The notes beneath the pieces are model-generated. The model worked only from the letters and a program-made list of their open reading frames with translations. It searched no databases and was not told the origin of the DNA. 47,768 bases of DNA from an uncultured Bacteroidales bacterium (GTDB lineage Bacteria; Bacteroidota; Bacteroidia; Bacteroidales; Muribaculaceae): assembly GCA_900544535.1 (NCBI GenBank), contig UQVH01000021.1:1-47768 (forward strand). Direction: 5' to 3'. Position numbers and translations under genes: made by a program. Of the stretch, positions 1-9,201 are shown one piece after another. Numbering within the stretch: the first letter of the stretch is position 1; each line of letters opens with the position of its first letter.

Positions 1-290
1 TGTTGTCTATATTTCTTTTTCTTTCTTTTCTTATTTTTGATAAGAGCAAGTGAAATTCAAATACAGACCGTTTGTTCTGTTCTTTATTTGCTTTCACAGA
101 AACAACCGTCTCGTTGCGAATGTCTGCCCGGTCCGTTGTGGATGTCCGTTTATCTATTGCGAATTACCTTGAAATTGACAGAGTGCATTTCCGTAAAAAT
201 GACTCTTGTACTACTTTCATGTCTATTGTAAATCTTTCAATGTTCTCTTTCTGCTTTCTCGGTCGCCGCAGCGTTCGGCGGAAAGTTCTG

Positions 291-322
291 CAAAGGTACA
301 ACCTTTATTTGAATCTTGCAAA
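291..322 (-). promoter_or_regulatory. Bacteroidales sigma-ABfr promoter, proximal of two
   Basis: Read on the minus strand, TACCTTTG lies at 298-291 and a TTTG box at 322-319, 20 bases apart. This matches the established -7/-33 layout of Bacteroides promoters. It points to the left edge. Confidence 0.7.
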
Positions 323-436
323 TTTTCAGAGATTTTTTTTTCGTTTTCTTGTTTCGATCAGTGAACCGAAGCGATTCAAGACTTGTTTTTATCTCTGAGC
401 CTTACCGCTGTGAGGCTTGCTTCTCAAAAGCGAGTG

Positions 437-468
437 CAAAGGTAGACATTTCCCACATTCCCTCCAAA
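437..468 (-). promoter_or_regulatory. Bacteroidales sigma-ABfr promoter, distal of two
   Basis: Minus-strand TACCTTTG at 444-437 and TTTG at 468-465, again with a 20-base spacer. It is 146 bases upstream of an identical arrangement, so the two act in tandem on whatever lies left of the window. Confidence 0.7.
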
Positions 469-493
469 TCCTCAAGACTATTTTAACGGAATT

Positions 494-2944
494 TTAACAC
501 TTGAGGGCCGTTTTACCTCCTTTTTCAAGTTTTATGGCCCTTTTTTGACCGTCAGGGAGCACTACAACGGTGTTTCCACCCGTCGGAGACGAAATTGTCG
601 CGGATGTCATTTTTCCATCTTTCCATTCAATATCTACCGTGAATCCGCCACGTGCCCGCAGCCCCTTCACACTTCCGTCAGGCCATTCGGCAGGCAGTGC
701 AGGCAGCAAGACGATGGTGTCAGGTGTTGACTGAAGCAACATTTCAGCGACTCCGGCCGTGCCTCCGAAATTTCCGTCGATCTGAAACGGTGCGTGTGCG
801 TCGAGCAGATTCGGATAGGTTCCCCCACCCTTCCGCTTGTCCGGACCCTGATAATTGTCGGGACTCACATACTGGAGCAGGCGACGGTACATGTGATAGG
901 CTCCTTCTGAATCCAAAAGACGAGCAAGCAGGTTGACACGCCAGCCGGTGCTCCAGCCGGTGGTGTTGTCCCCTTTTATTTCTAATGTACGCGCGGACGC
1001 ACGTGCGAGGTCGGGGGTGGCATCGGGCGAAATGTGCCGTCCGGGGAAAAGTCCGTAGAGATGCGACTGATGACGGTGAGTCGGATCGCGGTCTTCCCAG
1101 TCGAAATACCACTCCGAGAGATTCCCTTTGTGTCCGATCTGATAGGGATAGAGGCGCGGAAGCACCGAGTCGACTTCTGCGCGGAAGTCGGCATCCGTTC
1201 CCAGGGCCTGCGCGGCATCACGCGCATCTGCGAGACACTGACGTATCATCGCCAGGTCGGCGGCTCCTCCGTAGAAGGTGGCTCCGGCGTAACCTTCGGG
1301 AGTCAGATAGTTGTTTTCAGGAGAGGTGGAGGGCGAAGTGATCAGATGTCCGTCTTTTTCGATGAGCCATCCGAGGCAGAATTCCGCCGCGCCTTTGAGG
1401 GTGGGATAATATTCTGCAAGGAAAGTTGAATCCTGACTGAACAGATAATGTTCCCAGATGTGACTCGCAAGCCATGCGCCGCCCATGTTCCAGTTGGCCC
1501 ATGTCGGATCTCCGTCTGTAAGTCCGACCGGATTTGTCATCGCCCAGATGTCGGAATTGTGGCCGAGACACCACCCGCGGTCAACCCCGTAGTATTTTTT
1601 GGCTGTGCGTTCGCCGCTCGCGGAAAGATTTTTGATCCACGGCAGCAGCGCGGTGGCATGAAGTTCGCCGAGCCCCGTGATTTCCGCGGGCCAGTAGTTT
1701 TCCTCTACATTTATATTGGTGGTGTAGTTGCTGCTCCACGGCGGAAGCAGATATTCGTTCCAGAGCCCCTGAAGATTGGCGGGTACGCCGGTTGTGCGCG
1801 AGCACGAGATCAGCAGATAGCGGCCGTACTGGAAATACAGCTCCTCAAGATCTGGATTGTATTCCTTAAGATCGGTATAGCGTTTGAGCTGCACGTCGGT
1901 CGGAAGCGAGGCGATTGAGTCGGGTGTGGTACCCAGATCAAGCTCCACACGTGAAAACAGACGGCTGTAATCGTCAAGCTGATCTTTGCGGATACGTTCA
2001 GCCCCTTTGTCCACCGCTTTTTCGATGCGGTTTTCAGCCAAAGCGACATAATCGCGCCCCTCTTTCACGGGATCGCGGTCAAAACCGTTGAAACTTGTCA
2101 CATTTGTGATATACAGTACTGCCTCGCGAACATTTTTCAGCGTCAGCAAGCCGTCTTTCCTCGTCACGACCTCTCCACCGCCGACAGGTACGGCCCTGAC
2201 CAGTGTGCAGAAGCGCGTCCCGCGTTCAGGATCATATTTCAGTTTTTCATCAAAAGATGTGTAGCCGGGCAGCGAAAGATAAGCTGCATGTCCGAGTGAG
2301 CGCAGTTCGCCCTGCTTCGGTTCCTTCGACGGAAGTTTTGTCGGGAGTATCGTTGTAGCGGTGATTTCCGCGGGGAGCTGCGACGAGAGTTTCAGAGTGG
2401 CCGTGAAAGGCTTCGAACTCCGAAACATGACCACGATTACCGAATCGGGAGCCGAAGCGAAATAGCTCCGCTCAAAATTTTTCTTCCCGTAGTCAAAACG
2501 GTCCTGGGCCGTCGCGGTGTTCAGATCAAGCACACGCTCGTAGACAGCCACGCTGTCAGGCACGCCTTCGTAGCTTATCGTGAGCTGACCCAGAGGCTGG
2601 TAATTTTCGCTGTAATGCCCCTGCACCTTGCGGTGGAGCGAGTCGGCTGCACGGTAATTCCCGCGGTCCAGAGCCTCACGGATTTCCGGGATGGCCTTGT
2701 AGGCGTCAGGCGTGGTCACGCCGCGCTCCGGCTCACCGGTCCAGAGCGTTATGTCGTTAAGCGAAATGCGGTTTTCAGCAGTACCGCCATAGATTATCGC
2801 ACCGAGATTGCCATTGCCTATGATCAGCGCCTCTTCGAAGAATTTCGCCGGCCGGTCATAGTGCAGCGACAGTCCCTTGTCTTTCGCTCCGGCGGCAAAA
2901 ACAGCCGCAATGCCGAGACCGAGGGCGAGGAGAGTATTTTTCAT
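494..2944 (-). CDS. GH95 alpha-L-fucosidase, secreted
   Basis: An 816-residue glycoside hydrolase family 95 enzyme, expected to remove alpha-1,2-linked L-fucose from host mucin glycans, milk oligosaccharides or plant xyloglucan with inversion. An N-terminal signal peptide (about residues 1-20) sends it to the periplasm or surface. The N-terminal beta domain begins at the LHYDRPAKFFEEALIIGNG stretch. The (alpha/alpha)6 barrel carries the residues that match the known GH95 active site: Asn410 and Asn412 in a TNINVEENYW block, Glu543 in SPSTSPEN, and Asp723 in QIDGNFGG. Length is usual for the family. It stands alone, with ychF upstream on the same strand 80 bases away, and no SusC/SusD pair is nearby. 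The family call is firm; the exact linkage (fucose or L-galactose) is not decided by sequence. Confidence 0.93.
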   Translation of the reverse strand: MKNTLLALGLGIAAVFAAGAKDKGLSLHYDRPAKFFEEALIIGNGNLGAIIYGGTAENRISLNDITLWTGEPERGVTTPDAYKAIPEIREALDRGNYRAADSLHRKVQGHYSENYQPLGQLTISYEGVPDSVAVYERVLDLNTATAQDRFDYGKKNFERSYFASAPDSVIVVMFRSSKPFTATLKLSSQLPAEITATTILPTKLPSKEPKQGELRSLGHAAYLSLPGYTSFDEKLKYDPERGTRFCTLVRAVPVGGGEVVTRKDGLLTLKNVREAVLYITNVTSFNGFDRDPVKEGRDYVALAENRIEKAVDKGAERIRKDQLDDYSRLFSRVELDLGTTPDSIASLPTDVQLKRYTDLKEYNPDLEELYFQYGRYLLISCSRTTGVPANLQGLWNEYLLPPWSSNYTTNINVEENYWPAEITGLGELHATALLPWIKNLSASGERTAKKYYGVDRGWCLGHNSDIWAMTNPVGLTDGDPTWANWNMGGAWLASHIWEHYLFSQDSTFLAEYYPTLKGAAEFCLGWLIEKDGHLITSPSTSPENNYLTPEGYAGATFYGGAADLAMIRQCLADARDAAQALGTDADFRAEVDSVLPRLYPYQIGHKGNLSEWYFDWEDRDPTHRHQSHLYGLFPGRHISPDATPDLARASARTLEIKGDNTTGWSTGWRVNLLARLLDSEGAYHMYRRLLQYVSPDNYQGPDKRKGGGTYPNLLDAHAPFQIDGNFGGTAGVAEMLLQSTPDTIVLLPALPAEWPDGSVKGLRARGGFTVDIEWKDGKMTSATISSPTGGNTVVVLPDGQKRAIKLEKGGKTALKC

Positions 2945-3024
2945 GGTGTTCCGTTTTGGTTGTCAGGTTAGTAAATATCGCTTTGGCCTCACTGCAAGCA
3001 GTGTAGCAGAATGCCGGAGAGGTA

Positions 3025-4128
3025 TCAGACGTTGAAGAGGAAGTGCATGATGTCACCGTCCTGCACCACGTAATTCTTACCCTCAATGGCCATTTTTCCG
3101 GCCTCGCGGACAGCGCTTTCAGTACCGAGAGCTACATAATCGTCATATTTGATAACCTCGGCACGGATAAAGCCGCGTTCAAAATCCGTGTGGATCACAC
3201 CGGCACACTGCGGAGCCTTGCTTCCGCGCAGGAAAGTCCAGGCTCTCACCTCATCGGCTCCGGCGGTAAAGAAAGTCTGGAGGTTGAGAAGCGCGTAGGC
3301 CGCACGGATCAGACGGGCCACACCGGATTCCTCAAGACCTATCTCGGCGAGGAACTCCTGACGCTCCTCGAAGGTGTCAAGCTCTGCGATCTCGCTTTCG
3401 GTCTGCGCGGCCACGATCAGCAGCTGGGCGTTTTCATCCTTGATGGCCTCGCGGACGGCATCCACATACTTGTTGCCGCTGACAGCCGAAGCGTCGTCTA
3501 CGTTGCAGACATACATCACCGGCTTGTTGGTGAGCAGGAAAAGGTCATGGGCGAATTTCTCCTCATCGGCGGTTTCCAGCTCTACGGTGCGGGCGGGTTT
3601 TCCCTGCGAGAGTGCGTCGTAATACTTCTTCAGCACCTCATACTGGAGTTTCGCAACCTTGTCGCCGCCGGTCTGCGCCTGCTTCTGGGTTTTGGCCATG
3701 CGGCTCTCGACAGTCTCCAAGTCCTTGATCTGAAGCTCGTAGTCGATGATCTCCTTGTCGCGGACCGGATCGACGGTGTTGTGCACATGGGTCACATTGT
3801 CGTCGTCGAAGCAGCGGAGCACATGGAGGATGGCGTCGGTCTCGCGGATATTGGCCAGGAACTTGTTGCCGAGTCCCTCACCCTTGCTCGCGCCCTGCAC
3901 GAGACCGGCGATGTCAACGATCTCGACAGTCGCAGGCACTACGCTGCGCGGCTGACACATATCGACGAGCTTGTTGAGACGTGCGTCCGGCACGGTGATG
4001 ACGCCCACATTGGGTTCGATCGTGCAGAAAGGGAAGTTAGCCGACTGGGCCTTGGCGTTTGACAGACAGTTGAACAATGTTGACTTGCCCACGTTTGGGA
4101 GTCCTACGATGCCGCATTGAAGTGCCAT
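3025..4128 (-). CDS. ychF: YchF/OLA1-type ribosome-binding ATPase
   Basis: A 367-residue, full-length member of the Obg-related YchF family, which binds ribosomes and prefers ATP over GTP. The P-loop GLPNVGKST lies near residues 9-17, the switch II motif DIAGLVQGAS near residue 70, and a non-canonical G4 element replaces NKxD, as in the family. The C-terminal TGS domain covers roughly the last 85 residues and ends in DGDIMHFLFNV. The ATG start follows a clear promoter by about 50 bases. It is a housekeeping gene in which nothing appears missing. Confidence 0.96.
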   Translation of the reverse strand: MALQCGIVGLPNVGKSTLFNCLSNAKAQSANFPFCTIEPNVGVITVPDARLNKLVDMCQPRSVVPATVEIVDIAGLVQGASKGEGLGNKFLANIRETDAILHVLRCFDDDNVTHVHNTVDPVRDKEIIDYELQIKDLETVESRMAKTQKQAQTGGDKVAKLQYEVLKKYYDALSQGKPARTVELETADEEKFAHDLFLLTNKPVMYVCNVDDASAVSGNKYVDAVREAIKDENAQLLIVAAQTESEIAELDTFEERQEFLAEIGLEESGVARLIRAAYALLNLQTFFTAGADEVRAWTFLRGSKAPQCAGVIHTDFERGFIRAEVIKYDDYVALGTESAVREAGKMAIEGKNYVVQDGDIMHFLFNV

Positions 4129-4179
4129 GATATAATGAAAAGTTTATTGACTGAATTGATTCTATTGAAAATTAACGCA

Positions 4180-4210
4180 CAAAGGTAATCAAAAAATCCC
4201 ACACCTCAAA
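4180..4210 (-). promoter_or_regulatory. promoter of ychF
   Basis: Minus-strand TACCTTTG at 4187-4180 with TTTG at 4210-4207 and a 19-base spacer. The -33 box overlaps the last codons of the upstream gene. Confidence 0.7.
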
Positions 4211-4682
4211 CACTCACCTCCGTCGAAGCCACGAAGGAAAAGGCGGGATGCGAGTGGAGAAGTAGAAGCGAGGCCATGTCCGGGGCCGAGTCGCCGAAAT
4301 CCGCGGCAGTGAGTCCGCGCAGATCGGCAATGACATCCAAGCCGCCCCAGCGACCGGCGAGATCGGCTATGGCAGATTCCAGTTTCGCCACATCGTCAGG
4401 GGCATACGGATAAAACCGGCCGCCGGTCGTCTGGGCAATCCTTGTGCCCTCCCGGCTGTCGGCCATGCAGAACGCCACCCGCATGTCGGCTTTCCGGAAC
4501 GCTCCGCAGACCGTCTGAGTCAACGCCGCGTCCCCGCAGAGCACCAATGCATTCATCGGCGGGAAAGCCACCGTCACCTCTCCGGGCTTGCGCTGCGGAG
4601 CGGCCGTTGTCCGGCTGCTCTTCGGCGCCAGTTTTCCGGCCCGGTATTCCTCCATCCTTTTCTCAAGATAATTGTCTGCCAT
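4206..4682 (-). CDS. short Rossmann-like (degenerate SDR) protein
   Basis: A 158-residue protein with no signal peptide. Residues 1-35 are charged and probably disordered. From about residue 36 the pattern NALVLCGDAALTQTV, then basic MRVAFCMADSREG, then an alternating segment ending GGLDVIADLRG, resembles the first half of a short-chain dehydrogenase. The dinucleotide-binding glycine motif is not intact and the catalytic Tyr-xxx-Lys half is absent, so I doubt it is an active oxidoreductase. It may be a conserved Bacteroidales protein of unknown role. It has its own promoter and is divergent from the transporter at 4758. Confidence 0.7.
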   Translation of the reverse strand: MADNYLEKRMEEYRAGKLAPKSSRTTAAPQRKPGEVTVAFPPMNALVLCGDAALTQTVCGAFRKADMRVAFCMADSREGTRIAQTTGGRFYPYAPDDVAKLESAIADLAGRWGGLDVIADLRGLTAADFGDSAPDMASLLLLHSHPAFSFVASTEVSV

Positions 4683-4707
4683 ATTCAGGGGATAATTTTT
4701 TCGGCTG

Positions 4708-4715
4708 CAAACATA
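4708..4715 (-). promoter_or_regulatory. -7 element of the gene at 4206-4682
   Basis: Minus-strand TATGTTTG lies 26 bases before the ATG at 4682. It sits back to back with the plus-strand promoter at 4740. Confidence 0.5.
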
Positions 4716-4739
4716 CGAAAATTTACGGGAATAATTTAG

Positions 4740-4747
4740 TAATTTTG
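4740..4747 (+). promoter_or_regulatory. -7 element of the BASS transporter gene
   Basis: TAATTTTG ends only 10 bases before the ATG at 4758. The transcript would carry a leader of a few bases at most. The -33 box is weak (TTTA). Confidence 0.5.
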
Positions 4748-4757
4748 CACCCCAGAT

Positions 4758-5699
4758 ATGAAACTTGCACTTTTACGCCAACGCATCAAACCCTGGATGC
4801 TCCCGATCGCAATGCTTGCGGGAATGCTCTTTCACGATTTTATGGGACAGATCGAATTCCTCGCCCCCTACCTCATTTTCATCATGCTTTTCATCACCTT
4901 CTGCCGTGTCAAGCCGCATGAATTCCGCATCACGCGCCTGTCATGGGGACTGCTCGCGGTGCAGGTGATCGGCGCCATCGCCCTCTACGCGGCAATCGCG
5001 CCGATAAGCATCGACGTCGCACAGGGCACATTCATCTGCGTCTTCTGCCCTACGGCAACAGCCGCGCCGGTGATCACCGGAATGCTCGGCGGAAGCGTCC
5101 CGCGCCTCGCGACGTTCTCGATCATCTCCAACATGACCGTCGCTCTGCTTGCCCCGGTGCTCTTCACCCTCATGGGAAGCGACGCCGGAATCCCGTTTAC
5201 AGATGCCCTGCTGACCATCTCGGCAAAAGTCATGCCGCTGATCATCCTCCCGCTGGTGCTCGCCCTATGCCTGCTGAAAGTGGCGCCGAAAGTCCACCGC
5301 GCCGTGGCTGAAAAACAGGCAATCTCCTTCTACATCTGGGCCGTCTCGCTCTTCATCGTCGTGGGACGTGCCATCAGTTTCATCATGGAGGAACCTGCCG
5401 AGGCCGTGCCTGAAATGATCATACTCGCCATCTTCTCCGGAATCGTCTGCTGCGCCCAGTTCTGGATCGGACGCCGTATCGGACGCCGGTGCGGCGACAA
5501 AATCGCAGGCGCCCAGGGACTCGGACAGAAAAACACAGTGCTGGCCATATGGATGGCTCTCACCTATCTCCATCCCGTCTCCTCCGTCGCACCCGCAGCC
5601 TATGTCGCCTGGCAGAACACCATAAACTCAGCCCAGCTCTATTTCAAGATGCGGCGCGACAATGAACGGCAAAAACTAAATTCTCTCAAAAGCCGTTAA
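4758..5699 (+). CDS. bile acid:sodium symporter (BASS/SBF) family transporter
   Basis: A 313-residue polytopic inner-membrane protein with about nine hydrophobic segments, typical in length for the BASS fold. The signature VFCPTATAAPVITGMLGG near residues 93-110 and the later GLGQKNTVLAIWMAL segment fit the two broken-helix sodium and substrate sites. Bacterial homologues move bile acids, pantoate, or other organic acids with Na+. The substrate cannot be assigned here. The ATG at 4758 lies right behind a promoter. A Crp/Fnr-type regulator follows after 27 bases, probably in the same transcript, which suggests the uptake is tied to that regulator's signal. Confidence 0.85.
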   Translation: MKLALLRQRIKPWMLPIAMLAGMLFHDFMGQIEFLAPYLIFIMLFITFCRVKPHEFRITRLSWGLLAVQVIGAIALYAAIAPISIDVAQGTFICVFCPTATAAPVITGMLGGSVPRLATFSIISNMTVALLAPVLFTLMGSDAGIPFTDALLTISAKVMPLIILPLVLALCLLKVAPKVHRAVAEKQAISFYIWAVSLFIVVGRAISFIMEEPAEAVPEMIILAIFSGIVCCAQFWIGRRIGRRCGDKIAGAQGLGQKNTVLAIWMALTYLHPVSSVAPAAYVAWQNTINSAQLYFKMRRDNERQKLNSLKSR

Positions 5700-5726
5700 T
5701 ATAGATATAAAACAAACAACAGGTCT

Positions 5727-6419
5727 ATGGCACTTAACAGCATGTATGAGAATCTCATGAGGCTTCCGCTCTTTAACGGCGTGAGCTATAACCGTATATC
5801 GGAGATAGTCGGCAACACCCGGCTTGCATTTATGAAGTTTCTCCCCGGCGAAAGAATAGTCTCAGCCGGAGATCCGTGTACCCGTCTGATGTTCGTCATC
5901 GGCGGGAAAGTCCGCCTGGCCGTACGCAACAGTTCCGACCGTTTCATCGTCAGCCAGACCCTCGAATCCCCTTCTGTGGTCTCGCCGGATTTCCTCTTCG
6001 GACGCAACACCCTCTTTCCCGCTTCGGTGACAGCCATCGACACCGTGTCGATCATGGAAATCGAGAAAAACGATTTCATCAACATCATCCGCAACGACGA
6101 AGTCTGCCTCTTCAACTATCTGAACTTCATTTCCACCAACGCACAGAAAGCGATCGACGGCGTACTGGCCCTCACCTCAGGATCACTTGAGGAGCGAATC
6201 GCATTCTGGATCATAGCACTCACCCAGCGCGACGCCAAAGACATCGTGTTCTCCTGCCGTCAGCGCGATCTCTACTCGCTTTTCGGAGTGCAGCGGTCAT
6301 CATTCATCAGCACCCTCGACTCGATGAAGGAGCGCGGGCTGATCGACTATACACCGACCGAAATCAGCGTGACCTCGCGTTCCGAGCTTCGTTCGGTGCT
6401 CCTCAAGTCGCCGGACTGA
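5727..6419 (+). CDS. Crp/Fnr family transcriptional regulator
   Basis: A 230-residue regulator with an N-terminal cyclic-nucleotide-binding-like beta roll (about residues 10-120, with FLPGERIVSAGDPCTRLMFVIGGKVRL), a dimerisation helix (about 120-150), and a C-terminal winged helix (about 150-225, with QRDLYSLFGVQRSSFISTLD as the recognition unit). No Fnr-type cysteine cluster is seen, so it is not an oxygen-sensing Fnr proper. It follows the BASS transporter gene by 27 bases and may be co-transcribed. The targets and ligand are unknown. It converges on the ATPase gene, leaving a 12-base gap. Confidence 0.9.
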   Translation: MALNSMYENLMRLPLFNGVSYNRISEIVGNTRLAFMKFLPGERIVSAGDPCTRLMFVIGGKVRLAVRNSSDRFIVSQTLESPSVVSPDFLFGRNTLFPASVTAIDTVSIMEIEKNDFINIIRNDEVCLFNYLNFISTNAQKAIDGVLALTSGSLEERIAFWIIALTQRDAKDIVFSCRQRDLYSLFGVQRSSFISTLDSMKERGLIDYTPTEISVTSRSELRSVLLKSPD

Positions 6420-6431
6420 TCTTCACGGCGA

Positions 6432-9131
6432 TCATTTGCCGAGGCGCAGACGCACCGCCATGCGCAGTATCTCGCCGATCCAAAGCACGAGCGAGGTTCC
6501 GAGGATTATTATAGTCCAGTCCTCGACTTTCAGCGGAACCACGTTGAAGAAATCACCGCCTACACTTACTATAAAAATCTGCCCCAGGAATATGGCGGCG
6601 GCAATGCTTATGAATTCCCCGCACTTGTCGAGGTGGAAAGCGCTGCGGTGTGTGGCGTAGGCACGTGCGTTAAACAGGTTCCAGAACTGAAGCATCACGA
6701 AAGTCGTGAAAATCATCGAAAGCTCATAGGCCGACAGTCCGCGCGCCGATCCGAGGCTGACATGCAGCAGATCGGCAAGACCGGTGACGTCGGCATGTTC
6801 GAACACATAGACCATACCAAGAATTATTGCCGAAAAGATCAGGCCGGTGGCCGAGATGAACCACCACATCGGACGAGTGATGATGAAACTGCGGCGGTCA
6901 CGCGGCCTGGCATCCATGACCGAGCGCGAGGGGGGAAGCGAGGCAAGAGCCATAGAGGCAAACGTGTCCATGATCAGGTTGACCCACAGCATCTGGGTGA
7001 CGGTCAGCGGCGATTCCGTGCCCATGAAAGCTCCGGCAAGCACCACAAGACAGGCAACCACGTTGACCGTCAGCTGGAACAGTATAAAGCGCTGGAGATT
7101 CTGAAACAGTGAACGGCCCCACATCACAGCCCTGCCGATCGAGGCAAATGAATTGTCGATGATGGTGATGTCGCTTGCCTCTTTCGCAACCGAAGTGCCG
7201 TCGCCCATCGACAGCCCCACGTTGGCCGTTTTCAGCGCCGGAGCATCGTTCGTGCCGTCGCCGGTCACGGCCACGACCTGCCCCTGCTTCTGCAAAGCCT
7301 CTACAAGTCTTTTTTTGTCCATCGGCCTTGCACGGGCTATGATTTTCAGATCGCCAACTCTTTCGGCAAGTTCACTGTCGCTGAGAGCACCGAATTCGGG
7401 ACCTGTGATGATATTGCGCGCCCCGTCACCGTCATGCCACAATCCCACCTGACGGCCGATCTCACGGGCTGTCGCGGGAGTGTCTCCGGTGACAATTTTG
7501 ATGGCAATCCCGGCGTCAATACACTCGCGGATGGCGTCGGGCACATCAGCGCGGACAGGGTCGGCGATAGCAACGACACCCATAAACTCCAGATCCCCGG
7601 CTGCCACGCCGTCCTTGTCATCGATCCCGACAGCATCATCAGCAAGCAGGCAGGTCGCAAAACCGAGTGTGCGCATGGCCTTTTCCTGAAACGAGAGCAA
7701 CTGCTCTTCTATGCGGCTTCTGCTGACTCCGCCGACAACCAAGGCACATTTACCGAGCACGATCTCAGGAGCACCCTTGACGAACAGGCGGCGCCCTCCG
7801 TCGGCGGTACGTATCACCGTCGCCATATATTTCCGCTCGGTCGTGAACGGCAACTCGGCCACAACCTCAGCCTCCGAACGGATTTTGCGGTAGTCCACGC
7901 CGTTGTCGTTGAGCCACAGCAACAGCGCACCCTCCGTCGGATTGCCCAACACCTGAGGCCGCTTTTCATCCGAAAAATCCAGCTGCGCGGTCGAATTGAC
8001 AGCGATCGCGGTCTCGATCAGACGGCTCTGCGCGTCCTCAGTCAGTTTCTGACCCTCAAGCGCATAGAAATCGGTTTCGGCCACACGCATCTGGTTCTGA
8101 GTCAGTGTACCGGTCTTGTCCGTGCAGATGACCGTGGTGGCGCCCATCGTCTCGCAGGCATGCATCTTACGCACGAGATTGTTGGTTTTCAGCATCCGGC
8201 GCATACTGTAAGCAAGACTCAGCGTCACGGCCATAGGCAGACCTTCAGGCACAGAGCAGACAACCAAAGTGACGGCAAGCATTATCGTATGGAGAAAATA
8301 TGCTATAAACGGAATCCACTCAAAACCGGAAGTCGAAAGAAGATACATCAGAATACGCCCGACGACAACCGCACCTCCGACGAGATAACTGCCGCGGGTG
8401 ACGAGCGCACCGAGGCGTTCGAGCTGTTCGGTCAGCGGAGTTTTCTTCCCCTCGTCAAGATGAGCGGCTTCGTAGACTTTGCCGTTTTCCGTTGAGTCGC
8501 CGACGGCGAAAACCTCTGCTGTGCCATGGCCCTCCATCACACGGGTTCCGCGCATCACTTCATTGGACGGGAAGGTCGCATCGGGATCAAAATGAGCCGG
8601 ATCTGTGGTCTTGGCGGCCAATGGCTCTCCTGTCAGAGTCGACTCATCGACGTTAAGCGAAGTCGCTTCGATCAGTTTAGCATCAGCCGGAATCTCTTCG
8701 CCGGTATTTAGGATCAGAATGTCGCCCACGACCACATCGCGTTTGGCAATCTGAGTCGGATTTCCGTCGCGTATCACCTGCACAAGTTCGTCGTCATTGA
8801 CCTGATTCAGAATTTCGAATTCATCCTCCGCCTTTTTCTCGAAATAGAACGACAGGCCCGTAGCAAGAATTATGGCCATGAAAATACCGGCCGGTTCGAA
8901 GAATACGGTCGCGTTCTGATCAAGACCCACAAATTCATATATGGAAATCAGCACCGACAGCAAGCCGGCCACAAGAAGTACAATGATCAGCGGATCTTTG
9001 AATTTTTCAAGAAACAGCGCCCACATCGACGGCTTCGGCGGCGGAGTCAGCACATTAACTCCATGCAGCCTGCGGCTTTCAGCTACTTCCTGCGGTGTAA
9101 GGCCCCTGAGAGGCGAATTCGATTGCTTCAT
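6432..9131 (-). CDS. calcium-translocating P-type ATPase, PMCA-type
   Basis: An 899-residue P2-type cation pump. I place the start at the ATG at 9131 (MKQSNSPLRG). An in-frame TTG at 9170 would add 13 residues but lies inside the promoter. The order is: N-terminal cation-ATPase domain, TM1-2, actuator domain with the DESTLTGE motif, TM3-4 with the calcium-site motif VPEGLP, the phosphorylated Asp338 in DKTGTLTQ, a nucleotide-binding domain with KGAPE, the hinge TGDGTNDAPAL, and C-terminal transmembrane helices. The VPEGLP motif and C-terminal helices fit PMCA/SERCA-like Ca2+ export. Sequence alone cannot exclude Mn2+. It is probably monocistronic. Confidence 0.92.
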   Translation of the reverse strand: MKQSNSPLRGLTPQEVAESRRLHGVNVLTPPPKPSMWALFLEKFKDPLIIVLLVAGLLSVLISIYEFVGLDQNATVFFEPAGIFMAIILATGLSFYFEKKAEDEFEILNQVNDDELVQVIRDGNPTQIAKRDVVVGDILILNTGEEIPADAKLIEATSLNVDESTLTGEPLAAKTTDPAHFDPDATFPSNEVMRGTRVMEGHGTAEVFAVGDSTENGKVYEAAHLDEGKKTPLTEQLERLGALVTRGSYLVGGAVVVGRILMYLLSTSGFEWIPFIAYFLHTIMLAVTLVVCSVPEGLPMAVTLSLAYSMRRMLKTNNLVRKMHACETMGATTVICTDKTGTLTQNQMRVAETDFYALEGQKLTEDAQSRLIETAIAVNSTAQLDFSDEKRPQVLGNPTEGALLLWLNDNGVDYRKIRSEAEVVAELPFTTERKYMATVIRTADGGRRLFVKGAPEIVLGKCALVVGGVSRSRIEEQLLSFQEKAMRTLGFATCLLADDAVGIDDKDGVAAGDLEFMGVVAIADPVRADVPDAIRECIDAGIAIKIVTGDTPATAREIGRQVGLWHDGDGARNIITGPEFGALSDSELAERVGDLKIIARARPMDKKRLVEALQKQGQVVAVTGDGTNDAPALKTANVGLSMGDGTSVAKEASDITIIDNSFASIGRAVMWGRSLFQNLQRFILFQLTVNVVACLVVLAGAFMGTESPLTVTQMLWVNLIMDTFASMALASLPPSRSVMDARPRDRRSFIITRPMWWFISATGLIFSAIILGMVYVFEHADVTGLADLLHVSLGSARGLSAYELSMIFTTFVMLQFWNLFNARAYATHRSAFHLDKCGEFISIAAAIFLGQIFIVSVGGDFFNVVPLKVEDWTIIILGTSLVLWIGEILRMAVRLRLGK

Positions 9132-9167
9132 CTGAACTAAGAGGATATTTAGAGTTTTTTCAGGGTG

Positions 9168-9199
9168 CAAAAGTATTACTTAATTGCGTAACGAGCAAA
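9168..9199 (-). promoter_or_regulatory. promoter of the P-type ATPase gene
   Basis: Minus-strand TACTTTTG at 9175-9168 and TTTG at 9199-9196 with a 20-base spacer. The -7 box overlaps the TTG at 9170, which argues that translation starts at the downstream ATG. Confidence 0.6.
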
Positions 9200-9201
9200 T
9201 C

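Larger units (their letters stand above)
1..493. other. gene-free leader region at left edge
   Basis: I see no convincing protein gene here. The short frames that cross it have no recognisable domain and composition unlike the neighbours. The region is AT-rich and carries two strong minus-strand promoters (separate entries) whose transcripts would run about 290 and 435 nt untranslated to the left edge. That suits the leader of a stable-RNA operon or of a gene beyond the window, but no rRNA or tRNA sequence is present inside. Confidence 0.5.

Noticed and set aside
1..490. 16S rRNA leader as a firm call
   Set aside because: Twin promoters and a gene-free leader are suggestive, but no rRNA sequence lies in the window, so it is left as inference.
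3043..4062. Long plus-strand frame of 339 codons opposite ychF
   Set aside because: It is the antisense shadow of a strongly conserved GTPase gene with a clear promoter, and its translation shows no known domain.
7434..8495. 353-codon plus-strand frame opposite the P-type ATPase
   Set aside because: Composition is His/Arg-rich and motif-free, as expected for the antisense of a GC-rich gene.
9131..9170. Longer start (TTG at 9170) for the P-type ATPase
   Set aside because: The TTG lies inside a good -7 box, so it would not be transcribed. The ATG at 9131 is used.
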